A DNA stretch of 64,000 nucleotides from contig CM042022.1 of NCBI GenBank assembly GCA_023525975.1, forward strand, positions 63,632,001-63,696,000, in the 5' to 3' direction. Origin of the DNA: Smallanthus sonchifolius (lineage: Eukaryota; Streptophyta; Magnoliopsida; Asterales; Asteraceae). Positions 10,853-19,807 of the stretch are shown here, piece after piece; the stretch's first letter is position 1, and each line of letters begins with the position of its first letter. The notes under the pieces were generated by a model that had not been told where the DNA came from, searched no databases, and saw only the letters and a list, made by a program, of their open reading frames with translations. A program made the translations under genes and the position numbers.

Positions 10853-11199
10853 CCTGAAACGTAACGAATCGATGAAGAACGGCAGAGATGAGTTCCGGCG
10901 ACGGAGGTAAAGGTTTCCGGTGACTTCGACTGCGATTCCGGCTAGGCCAGAGAGTCCAGAGTCTTGGAGAGAGCCGGGAGATGATAAATCCTTTCTTGAT
11001 CGGGAGAATTTGGGTTCCAGGAGGAAGAATCGAGTTTTGTTTGAATTGCTTGAGAGAGAATTCGAGATTGATGGAGAAAAACTGAGGCGTTGAGTAATTG
11101 AAAATGGTATAACTCGCGTTAAAGGAAAAGAAATGTAATCGGATTTGAAATTCGAACGATTGAGCGTTTTGAAATCACATTTACGTTTTGATTGTTTCG

Positions 11200-11310
11200 C
11201 AGGCGCGACCGTGCTTAGGAACCGGGCGCGATCGTTCCAGGACCAGCCGCGCGATCGTGCCGAGGCACTTGGCGCGACCGTGCTAGAACGAAGCACGACC
11301 GTGCTAACTA
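11200..11310. repeat. CpG palindrome cluster 1 in GypB LTR
   Basis: Five or six palindromes of the same GCACGACCGTGC family lie just downstream, in the sense direction, of the candidate TATA boxes, so they would be in the 5' leader of the transcript. The right LTR has one extra unit (18968-19095). Confidence 0.85.
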
Positions 11311-11547
11311 GGGTTTCTTGATAAATTTTCAACTTTAGTCCTTGACTTTTCAGGTTTTATAAATTTGAAATATATAGTTACTTGTATAGCGTTTATGTGC
11401 ATATAATCGAGTAAAACTTGCGAATTTGTATAGAATCATTGCATTTTATTTACCGCGGGAAAAATGTTGAGACATTGCACGAGTATAGAACTTGAAATTT
11501 CATTACATTGAATTGAAATATGAATACTAAAAATCAGAAATGTTACA

Positions 11548-11560
11548 GTCTCCCCATGTT
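11548..11560 (-). other. GypB polypurine tract
   Basis: The sense sequence AACATGGGGAGAC lies directly before the 3' LTR. GypE has the same tract before its LTR. It primes plus-strand DNA synthesis in this family. Confidence 0.85.
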
Positions 11561-11581
11561 GAGAGAATTTCGTCCCGAAAT

Positions 11582-14500
11582 TTAGCTAGAGGAAACAACA
11601 TTAATAGTAAAAAGATGAGGGTACTTGAGCTTCATTTGGTCTTCTCGTTCCCAAGTGTACTCAGGACCACGCTTAGACTCCCAACGAACTTTGACGATAG
11701 GAATACGACTTCGCTTGAGTTGCTTGACTTCACGATCCATAATTTCCACCGGCTTCTCAACGAAGTGCATCGTTTCATCAATGCGCACGTCGTCAAGCGG
11801 TATATGGAGATTTTCATCAGCGAGACACTTCTTTAGATTAGATATATGAAATGTAAGATGCACATTGCCAAGAGATGGAGGTAACTCGAGCTTGTAAGCC
11901 ACTTTCCCAATCCTTTCAAGGATTTTGAATGGACCAACATAACGAGGTGATAACTTGCCTTTCTTTCCAAAATGGATCACACCCTTCCATGGAGTTACCT
12001 TAAGAAGAACGAGATCACCGACTTGGAATTCCAAGGGTTTTCGACGCTTGTCGGCATAACTCTTTTGTCGACTCCTTGCTACTCGGATATTGTCACGGAT
12101 TTGAATAATCTTGTCGAAAGTTTCTTGAATTAACTCGGGACCGGTGATTTGTGCTTCACCAATCTCGTTCCAACATATCGGAGAACGACACTTGCGACCA
12201 TAGAGAGCTTCGAATGGAGCCATGTTGATACTTGTGTGGTAGCTATTGTTATAAGAAAACTCAATAAGGGATAAATGTGAATCCCAATTGCCACCAAAAT
12301 CGATTACACAAGCTCTAAGCATGTCTTCAAGAGTTTGGATTGTTCGCTCGGTTTGGCCATCAGTTTGGGGATGGTAAGCCGTGCTCAAATCCAAACGAGT
12401 ACCAAGAGCAGATTGGAGAGATTGCCAAAATCGAGAAGTGAACCGAGCGTCTCTATCAGATATTATGTTCAAGGGAACACCATGACGGCTCACAATTTCA
12501 TCAATGTAAATTCGGGCAAGTTTCTCCACTTTGAAGTCTTCACGAATAGGCAAAAAGTGGGCAGATTTGGTGAGTCGATCAATGATCACCCAAATACTAT
12601 CATAACCACTCGAGGTGCGAGGGAGCTTGGTAATGAAATCCATAGCTAAATTCTCCCATTTCCACACGGGAATTTCCGGTTGTTCAAGCAAACCAGAAGG
12701 ACGCTGATGTTCGGCTTTGACTTTGGAGCAAGTTAAGCATTTGGCAACATAAAGAGCAATGTCCTTCTTCATACCGGGCCACCAATAAAGCTGATGAAGA
12801 TCTTGGTACATTTTATCCGCACCAGGATGAATAGAATAACGAGTCTTATGAGCCTCGTTCATGAGAATTGCACGGAGATCATCGCGATCGGGAACCCAAA
12901 TACGGTTCAAGTAATATAGTAAGCCATTGGGTTTAGATTCAAGAAGAAGTTCAACACCACACGACATTTCTTCATACATGTTACCCTCGGTAACCGAGAC
13001 GTGTTGAGCTTCCAGGATACGGGTTTGAATATCGGATTGAATACGGGAGCAATGAAGCATAACATGGTCTTTTCGACTCAAAGCATCGGCTACAACATTC
13101 GCTTTGCCGGGATGGTAACGAATCTCGCAGTCGTAGTCGTTAAGGAGTTCGACCCAACGTCGTTGCCTCATATTGAGTTCTTTTTGGTTGAAGATATGTT
13201 GAAGACTTTTGTGGTCGGTGAATACCACACATTTCGTGCCATATAGGTAGTGTCTCCAAATCTTTAACGCGAATACGACCGCACCCAACTCGAGGTCGTG
13301 CGTCGTATAATTCTTTTCATGAATTTTGAGTTGTCTTGATGCATAAGCGATCACTTTGCCTCGTTGCATGAGGACACAACCAAGACCTTGGTTAGAAGCA
13401 TCACAATAGACAACTAGATCATCATTTCCATCGGGGAGAGTCAAGATGGGAGCATTGCACAACTTTTGCTTAAGAGTTTGGAAAGCTTCTTCTTGCTTCG
13501 GTCCCCATTCATAAGCTTTACCCTTATGGGTCAAGGCGGTAAGAGGGACAGCAATCTTTGAGAAGTTTGAGATGAAACGACGATAATAACCCGCAAGACC
13601 AAGGAACGAACGAACTTCGGTAGGAGTCTTTGGGGCATTCCAATTCTTAACCGTTTCAATCTTAGCAGGATCAACATGAATACCCTTGTCGTTGACGATG
13701 TGACCAAGAAATTGAACTTCTTTTAACCAAAATTCACATTTGGAGAACTTGGCATATAGTTGTTCTTTCTTTAAAAGGTCCAAAACCAATCTAAGGTGTT
13801 CTTCATGGTCGGCTTTAGTCTTGGAATAAATTAAGATATCGTCAATGAAAACGATCACGAATTTATCAAGGTACGGTTTGCACACACGATTCATTAGGTC
13901 CATGAAAACTGCGGGTGCATTGGTTAATCCAAAAGGCATAACCATGAACTCGTAATGACCATACCTTGTTCGGAAGGCAGTCTTAGGAATGTCATCTTCT
14001 TGAACACGGAGCTGATGATAACCAGATCGAAGATCAATCTTCGAGAAACACGTAGAACCTTGAAGTTGATCAAAGAGATCATCGATTCTAGGCAAAGGAT
14101 AGCGATTCTTGATAGTAAGCTTATTGAGTTCGCGATAGTCAATACACATGCGAAATGATCCATCCTTCTTTTTTACAAATAAGACGGGTGCACCCCACGG
14201 TGAATGACTCGGGCGAATGAACCCTTTATCGGAGAGTTCTTGAAGTTGACTTGCGAGCTCTTGCATTTCGGAAGGTGCAAGACGATAAGGAGCTCTAGCA
14301 ACAGGGTTAGCTCCGGGCATGAGATCAATACAGAACTCGACTTGACGAACGGGAGGAAGACCGGATAAATCTTTAGGAAACACTTCGGGAAAATCTCGAA
14401 TAATGGGAATGTCTTGGATACTCTTCTCCTTGACATCCTTTTGAACAATATGAGCTAGGAAGGCGATGTACTTCTTTCGCAAGTACTTTTGAGCAGTAGT

Positions 14501-15070
14501 ACAAGACATCAATTTAAGACCCTTGCAAGGCTTTTCACCAAAAACCCTTAAGGTTTCTCCCGAAGGTAGCGGAATTCGGATGCACTTTTCAAAGCAAATA
14601 ACTTCGGCATGATGATTTGATAGCCAATCCATACCTATGATAATGTCAAAGCTTCCTAGTGGCATTAGAATAAGGTTGATTGGGAATGCATGATCATTAA
14701 GTTCTAAAGAGCAATCATAGATAATAGACTCAATTGTAAGGGAGTCACCATTTGCTATTTCAACGGTGAAGGTTTTCTCTAATTGGGATCGTGTCTTTGC
14801 ATGTAAAGGCTCAAAATTAAGTGACACAAAACTTTTATCGGCACTGGTATCGAACAAAATGGAGGCATATTGACTATTAACAAGGAACGTACCATTAACC
14901 ACGTCGTTGTTGGCTTGAGCTTCGTTGGCGTTAATGTTGAAAGCACGCCCACAGGCTCCACCTTGTCTAGTATTTGCGAGCCTTGGACATAGATTACGAA
15001 AATGATTCGGGTCACCACACTCATAACAAGCACGCCCATTAGCAATGGCGGGAGCACCTTGATTAGCCAC
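11582..15070 (-). CDS. GypB pol: protease, RT, RNase H, integrase, chromodomain
   Basis: The open frame has 1162 codons. In order: zinc knuckle CYECGDPNHFRNLC (residues 15-28), aspartic protease (DTSADKSF at 74-81), RT (LFVKKKDGSFRMCIDYRELN about 297-316; FIDD at 408-411), RNase H (YCDASNQGLGC), integrase with HHCC zinc site and D, D, E (MDFITKLP, ISDRDARF, GQTERT), and a C-terminal chromodomain (VKVRWESKRGPEYTWERED) that in this clade reads heterochromatin marks. The protease motif is DTS where DTG is normal, which probably weakens or kills it. It begins right after the stop of gag in the same frame (first codon GTG), so it is really the second part of one gag-pol ORF interrupted by a single TAA. 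Confidence 0.93.
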   Translation of the reverse strand: MANQGAPAIANGRACYECGDPNHFRNLCPRLANTRQGGACGRAFNINANEAQANNDVVNGTFLVNSQYASILFDTSADKSFVSLNFEPLHAKTRSQLEKTFTVEIANGDSLTIESIIYDCSLELNDHAFPINLILMPLGSFDIIIGMDWLSNHHAEVICFEKCIRIPLPSGETLRVFGEKPCKGLKLMSCTTAQKYLRKKYIAFLAHIVQKDVKEKSIQDIPIIRDFPEVFPKDLSGLPPVRQVEFCIDLMPGANPVARAPYRLAPSEMQELASQLQELSDKGFIRPSHSPWGAPVLFVKKKDGSFRMCIDYRELNKLTIKNRYPLPRIDDLFDQLQGSTCFSKIDLRSGYHQLRVQEDDIPKTAFRTRYGHYEFMVMPFGLTNAPAVFMDLMNRVCKPYLDKFVIVFIDDILIYSKTKADHEEHLRLVLDLLKKEQLYAKFSKCEFWLKEVQFLGHIVNDKGIHVDPAKIETVKNWNAPKTPTEVRSFLGLAGYYRRFISNFSKIAVPLTALTHKGKAYEWGPKQEEAFQTLKQKLCNAPILTLPDGNDDLVVYCDASNQGLGCVLMQRGKVIAYASRQLKIHEKNYTTHDLELGAVVFALKIWRHYLYGTKCVVFTDHKSLQHIFNQKELNMRQRRWVELLNDYDCEIRYHPGKANVVADALSRKDHVMLHCSRIQSDIQTRILEAQHVSVTEGNMYEEMSCGVELLLESKPNGLLYYLNRIWVPDRDDLRAILMNEAHKTRYSIHPGADKMYQDLHQLYWWPGMKKDIALYVAKCLTCSKVKAEHQRPSGLLEQPEIPVWKWENLAMDFITKLPRTSSGYDSIWVIIDRLTKSAHFLPIREDFKVEKLARIYIDEIVSRHGVPLNIISDRDARFTSRFWQSLQSALGTRLDLSTAYHPQTDGQTERTIQTLEDMLRACVIDFGGNWDSHLSLIEFSYNNSYHTSINMAPFEALYGRKCRSPICWNEIGEAQITGPELIQETFDKIIQIRDNIRVARSRQKSYADKRRKPLEFQVGDLVLLKVTPWKGVIHFGKKGKLSPRYVGPFKILERIGKVAYKLELPPSLGNVHLTFHISNLKKCLADENLHIPLDDVRIDETMHFVEKPVEIMDREVKQLKRSRIPIVKVRWESKRGPEYTWEREDQMKLKYPHLFTINVVSSS

Positions 15071-16117
15071 TTAAGGTACGGTTTGGTTTGGAGGGTTGAC
15101 TTGGCCCGTAAGGGCTTTGGTCCTACAAACATTAACCGTATGACCATATCTCCCACAATAAGTACAAAGGCGACATGGGATGTTTTGGGGATGATGATAG
15201 TTGCAGGTGGCACAAAGTGGGTAAATTCCACCATATGGCTTTTTGACTGGTGCTTGAACCATAGGTGCAGCTTGGTTCACGGGAACAGCAGGAGTAACCA
15301 CAGCAAAATTTCTAACCTTCCTCTTTCTAGTGTTGCGAGAGGGCTCGGTTGTAGCTTCTTTGGTGTGGTTAGGAGGGGTTACGGTTTCAGCAACTTTCTT
15401 AGAACCCTTTTTGGTAAGAGTTCCAGCTTTAACATGATTATCGGTTAGGGTAGCAGACAGGCGGATGGCATCTTCCAAAGTAGCAGGATTTCTACCTAAG
15501 ACAGTATCTTGAATTTGTCTTGGTAGCCCACCAATGTACTTTTCGATGCAACGAGATAATGGAGTGACCATGTGGGGCACAAGAAGACTCAATTCATGGA
15601 ACCGAGTTGTGTAAGCCAAGTGTTCCCCACTATTTTGGGCAAGATCCCAAAATTCGGCCTCTAACTTCTTCACTTCATTGGGAGGACAGAACTCCTCGGT
15701 CATAAGCCTTTTGACCTCATCCCAAGGTAAGGCCATAGCTACATCAACACCCCTATTCCTTTTCTCCCCATTCCACCATGTAAGTGCCCGCTTTTGAAGG
15801 ACACTAGTAGCATGACGAACATGGAGGTTGTCGGGATAGTCACTATTGAGAAAGGTATTCTCAATACTTTCGAACCATTGGAGGAGTCCGGTAGCTCCTT
15901 CGGTTCCATAAAACTTTAGGGGATTGCACGAATTGAAGTGCTTGAAGGTGCATTGGGATGGATTACCACCATTTCCACCATTACCACCATTATTACCACT
16001 ATTGCTTCCATTGCCATTAGTGGCACCATTGGCTTGGGTGAGTTGTGTCACCAATTGAGTAAGAATAGCAGCAATGTCGGAGTTGGCGTTAGCGGCGGGA
16101 GCACGACGAGGAGGCAT
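15071..16117 (-). CDS. GypB gag (capsid and first zinc knuckle)
   Basis: This is the particle protein of a gypsy chromovirus. I chose the start MPPRRAPA at 16117 because GypD starts MPPRHERR at the same place; the ATG at 16135 adds six unmatched residues. It has an Asn/Gly-rich N-terminal linker, the retrotransposon gag core (FKHFNSCNPLKFYG, GLLQWFESIE, RALTWWNGEKRNRG, FWDLAQNSGEHLAYTTRFHEL) and a zinc knuckle CTYCGRYGHTVNVC near the end. It stops at TAA (15071-15073), in frame with pol. The family normally has one continuous gag-pol frame, so the stop is either a lesion or a readthrough point. Confidence 0.9.
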   Translation of the reverse strand: MPPRRAPAANANSDIAAILTQLVTQLTQANGATNGNGSNSGNNGGNGGNGGNPSQCTFKHFNSCNPLKFYGTEGATGLLQWFESIENTFLNSDYPDNLHVRHATSVLQKRALTWWNGEKRNRGVDVAMALPWDEVKRLMTEEFCPPNEVKKLEAEFWDLAQNSGEHLAYTTRFHELSLLVPHMVTPLSRCIEKYIGGLPRQIQDTVLGRNPATLEDAIRLSATLTDNHVKAGTLTKKGSKKVAETVTPPNHTKEATTEPSRNTRKRKVRNFAVVTPAVPVNQAAPMVQAPVKKPYGGIYPLCATCNYHHPQNIPCRLCTYCGRYGHTVNVCRTKALTGQVNPPNQTVP

Positions 16118-16348
16118 TTTACAGATTTGAAACACAAGACAAGAGAGATTGTAAGAACTTATGAGAATTGCTAGGATTTAATAGAATGAGATAACAAAAT
16201 AAAAGATAGATAATCATAGTTTGGATTGTACTCAAAAGTGACAAAAATTCACTTGAATACTAAGGCATATTAAGGTTAATTTAAACTCATAAAATTTTCA
16301 AGGAGACATGCTTTAGCCTATAGGTAAACACTCATCTCGGGAGTTCCC

Positions 16349-16401
16349 AGGAAAGCATACGGGTCCCTCGGTTGATTGGGATTTATGCGAAATGCTTTCC
16401 T
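16349..16401. other. Conserved leader hairpin, GypB
   Basis: Perfect 10-bp arms AGGAAAGCAT and ATGCTTTCCT are separated by 33 bases, between PBS and gag. GypD keeps both arms at 28912-28965. The rest of the leader (16136-16810) is AT-rich and without genes. A packaging or dimerisation signal is possible. Confidence 0.65.
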
Positions 16402-16810
16402 AGACAGAAAACCCAAAATACAGGTGTCACCCTTCCAGATTGCACGTGTCCTCAAATAATTTAACAAGTTTAAAAACCTCAACGAAGAAATAAAAATTTT
16501 ATTTAAAGATTTTTGCTTCAAGAATTTTCCACATGCTTAGAAAGGATAAAGATAGAAAAAGAAGATAAGAATAATAAGAGGTTTAGGCCATAGGAAAGGA
16601 TGTTATTTATTTAATTATTATTTAAGAATATCCTAATAAGTCATGCATTTCTAACAAAGAAGGTAGCAAATATAATAATAATTAATCATGGTAAGCATGT
16701 AGCACATAGCATGTAGCACATAGCACAAAATCATGAAGCATAACATAAGTGGGTGTCCTAAAGTTATAGTCTAGGTCAAGATGTCTAATAACCTAAATCC
16801 CTATAACCAA

Positions 16811-16823
16811 GGCTCTGATACCA
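16811..16823 (-). other. GypB primer-binding site (tRNA-iMet)
   Basis: The sense sequence TGGTATCAGAGCC lies three bases inside the 5' LTR. It is complementary to the 3' end of plant initiator tRNA-Met. Confidence 0.93.
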
Positions 16824-16826
16824 ATC

Positions 16827-19335
16827 TGTCACACCCCGACCGATGGCGGAATCATCGGGGCGGGACATATAAGACTGTTCATAGCACATGGTTGACTAAA
16901 TTGAAATATATTAAAGTCAAATTTGCATTACAATAAATCCAAGTACAAGATCAAATTCAAACAAGAAACATAAACAATTCATAAAATTCTTGATTTATTT
17001 TGCTAAGTCCAAATCCTATGTTGAACACGTCTTGAATCAATCTCACATATTGGGGCCTGAAACATGAATAAAATAAAGTCAACTAAAAAGTTGGTGAGTA
17101 TAACACAGTTGTATATAGATAGCATATAGTTGAAAACAAATCCTTTACATGACATGATAAATAAGGCGTTCATGGGGAATAACTATTGTGTAACCAAATG
17201 TACAATCAAACCTTGTAACTAGCATGCAAAACAAAGTGTATTTGTCGGTTTCAATCACCGCGTACCATGGGTGGGTTTGTCAGACTCAATAGATCCATCA
17301 TTGAAAACCGTCGGCTTGTATAGTTAATGATTGCACATAAGAGCATACAAAGGTTAAACACACCTAGCACTCGGGCACAAAGCTCAAATTTTTGCACACA
17401 TGTATGTAAATAGGATTTTTTTTTACACTTGTGTAGTTTGTGTAAATGTAAATGTGTAATGTGTAATGAGTATAGAGTTCATGTTCCACCCCAAAAGTGT
17501 AAAAGAGTAAAAGGGGTTGTGAATACTCACTTGGTATGGAAGTGAAGCTAACAAGGAATATAGATAGCAAAAGATCCTTGAAAAGCACACTTTAACCTAA
17601 ATAGTAATATGCATTGAATCACATAGATGTATAAAGTTTAAAAATGAAAGTTGGATTTGTATATAAAACCATTGGTTTGTATTTAAAAAGGATTGAATAA
17701 AATATATAAAGTTTGAGGTAAAATATGTTTGAAACAATTTAATTAGGTTTGAATTAAATAAATAAGTGTATAACTATAGTTTATGAAATAATGTCAATAT
17801 TAATTGTAATTAAGTATAAATAAATAAAACGATTTTGATTTAAAATGTAAAGTAAATAAGTCATCATTATTTATAAATTTTGTAACTTAATTATTTAAAA
17901 TATCATTTAAGTGTAAGATGATAAATATAAATTTAATTTTTATAAACTTTTCAATAAATTACATTTATGCCAAGATTAAACTTTTAATCTATTTTTAAAT
18001 ACAGAAAACATATTTTTATAAAATATGAAACATTTACTGATTAAAATATAAAAATTATAATTCTGTTAAAAATTCTGAGTCTAGCACGACCGTGCCTCGG
18101 AAGGGCACGATCGTGCTCAAGCCACGGGCGCGACCGCACTAGTCGGGGCGCGACCGGGTTGATCAATCAGGAGCACAATCTAGACAAGTCATCAGGCACG
18201 ACCGTGCCTTAGCCGGGCACGGTCGCGTCTATGATTTTTAGACACAACAGAGACTAGCCCAAAGGGCATGACAAGGTCTGGACGGATGACACGACCGCGC
18301 TGCTAGTCGACACGACCGCGCTAAACGAGGCACGGCCGCGCTAGATGATTAGCGCGACCGTGTCTATTCCAAATCAGACACGAATCGAGAGTTTCTTGTA
18401 TTTTGAACACAGGAATTGTTAGGGCTTTTGATTAATGGGTTATTAAGAGTCTTTTCATATAACTTAATTGTATGAAAATCGAGTTTAAGCATGGGTTCGA
18501 TTAAATCATTTTTATTAAAATATGATTTCTGATTCTGATCGAATTCTATAATGGAAGCCCAAATTGAATGAGGGCTTTTGATAATGTTACTGAAATGAGT
18601 GAGATGGAGAGTATACTTACCCTGAAACGTAACGAATCGATGAAGAACGGCAGAGATGAGTTCCGGCGACGGAGGTAAAGGTTTCCGGTGACTTCAACTG
18701 CGATTCCGGCTAGGCCAGAGAGTCCAGAGTCTTGGAGAGAGCCGGGAGATGATAAATCCTTTCTTGATCGGGAGAATTTGGGTTCTAGGAGGAAGACTCG
18801 AGTTTTGTTTGAATTGCTAGAGAGAGAATTCGAGATTGATGGAGAAAAACTGAGGCGTTGAGTAATTGAAAATGGTATAACTCGCGTTAAAGGAAAAGAA
18901 ACGTAATCGGATTTGAAATTCGAACGATTGAGCGTTTTGAAATCACATTTACGTTTCGACTGTTTCGCAGGCGCGACCGTGCCAAGATTGGCGCGACCGT
19001 GCTTAGGAACCGGGCGCGATCGTTCCAGGACCAGCCGCGCGATCGTGCCGAGGCACTTGGCGCGACCGTGCTAGAACGAAGCACGACCGTGCTAACTAGG
19101 GTTTCTTGATAAATTTTCAACTTTAGTCCTTGACTTTTCAGGTTTTATAAATTTGAAATATATAGTTACTTGTATAGCGTTTATGTGCATATAATCGAGT
19201 AAAACTTGCGAACTTGTATAGAATCATTGAATTTTATTTACCGCGGGAAAAATATTGAGACATTGCACGAGTATAGAACTTGAAATTTCATTACATTGAA
19301 TTGAAATATGAATACTAAAAATCAGAAATGTTACA
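16827..19335 (-). repeat. GypB 5' LTR
   Basis: The 2509-bp partner of 9036-11547 has the same termini. Differences are about two dozen substitutions and small indels, including one fewer 21-bp palindrome unit in cluster 2 and one more in cluster 1. The long-intron donor is at 18620 and the acceptor at 17057. Confidence 0.95.
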
Positions 19336-19790
19336 CTATGCCACAAGATGGAGTCAAGTTCTGTCACTTTTGTAAGCAAACAAGTAGCAACTGATGAGGT
19401 GGTTGTTGCCACGCTCACATCGATCTGATAAGTGTCGTTTGATCTTGGTGCTCTCATCAGAATCCAGTCTTCGGGAACCTCAAAACCGGGTTTGAGAATC
19501 AAACATTCTGACTTGTCAAACATCACCGAGTACTCCTTGTCACACATTTGGGAGACACTCAACAGGTTATGCTTCAGTTGCTCGCATAAGTTGACATTGT
19601 CAAAGCTGACACAACCGTTCGAAACCACGCCTTGACACGTGATACTGCCGCCTTTTTCTCCGACAAAGGCCACATAGCCGCCTCTGAATGGTTTAACGTC
19701 TTGAAGCAAGGCCATGTTTCCTGTCATGTGCTGGGAGCATCCACTATCTACATACCAACGGTTAGAGATAGTACCCTTCGGACGTCCCTG
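19336..19790 (-). pseudogene. CopA pol: protease and start of integrase
   Basis: This is the 5' part of CopA pol, before the GypB insertion. The aspartic protease motif WYVDSGCSQHMTG (D-S-G) and the GAG-pre-integrase region (KHNLLSVSQMCD, ILMRAPRSNDTYQ, LDSILWH) are visible. The codons continue at 9035. The frame is offset by -1 from gag, and the first pol codons follow a CAGGGACG tract 17 bases after the gag stop. The open frame extending to 19224 runs into GypB LTR and that tail is not CopA protein. Confidence 0.85.
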
Positions 19791-19807
19791 CACGAGTAAC
19801 AAAAGAA

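Larger units (their letters stand above)
9036..11547 (-). repeat. GypB 3' LTR
   Basis: The 2512-bp LTR starts on the sense strand with TGTAACATTTCTG and ends GGTGTGACA. It contains an AT-rich centre, two clusters of GC-rich palindromes and conserved splice-like signals. Candidate TATA sequences in the sense direction lie at 11355-11376. The longest open frames in it (for example 10778-11332) are not conserved as protein. Confidence 0.95.
9036..19335 (-). mobile_element. GypB: complete Ty3/gypsy chromovirus (Tekay/Del-like)
   Basis: This complete 10.3 kb element has LTRs of 2512 and 2509 bp that begin TG and end CA, a 5-bp TSD CTATG (9031-9035 and 19336-19340), a tRNA-iMet PBS, a PPT and gag-pol with a C-terminal chromodomain. 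The uninterrupted site in CopC (44710-44725) confirms the TSD. By eye the LTRs differ at about 1% of positions plus a few indels, so it is the youngest insertion of the nest. It interrupts CopA pol. Confidence 0.96.

Noticed and set aside
10778..11332. 184-codon open frame in the GypB LTR
   Set aside because: It lies wholly in noncoding LTR, runs through the palindromes, and is broken in the other LTR (18887-19120) and in SoloF. It is a chance frame.
19224..19335. C-terminal tail of the CopA protease frame
   Set aside because: The residues are encoded by the GypB LTR after the insertion point.
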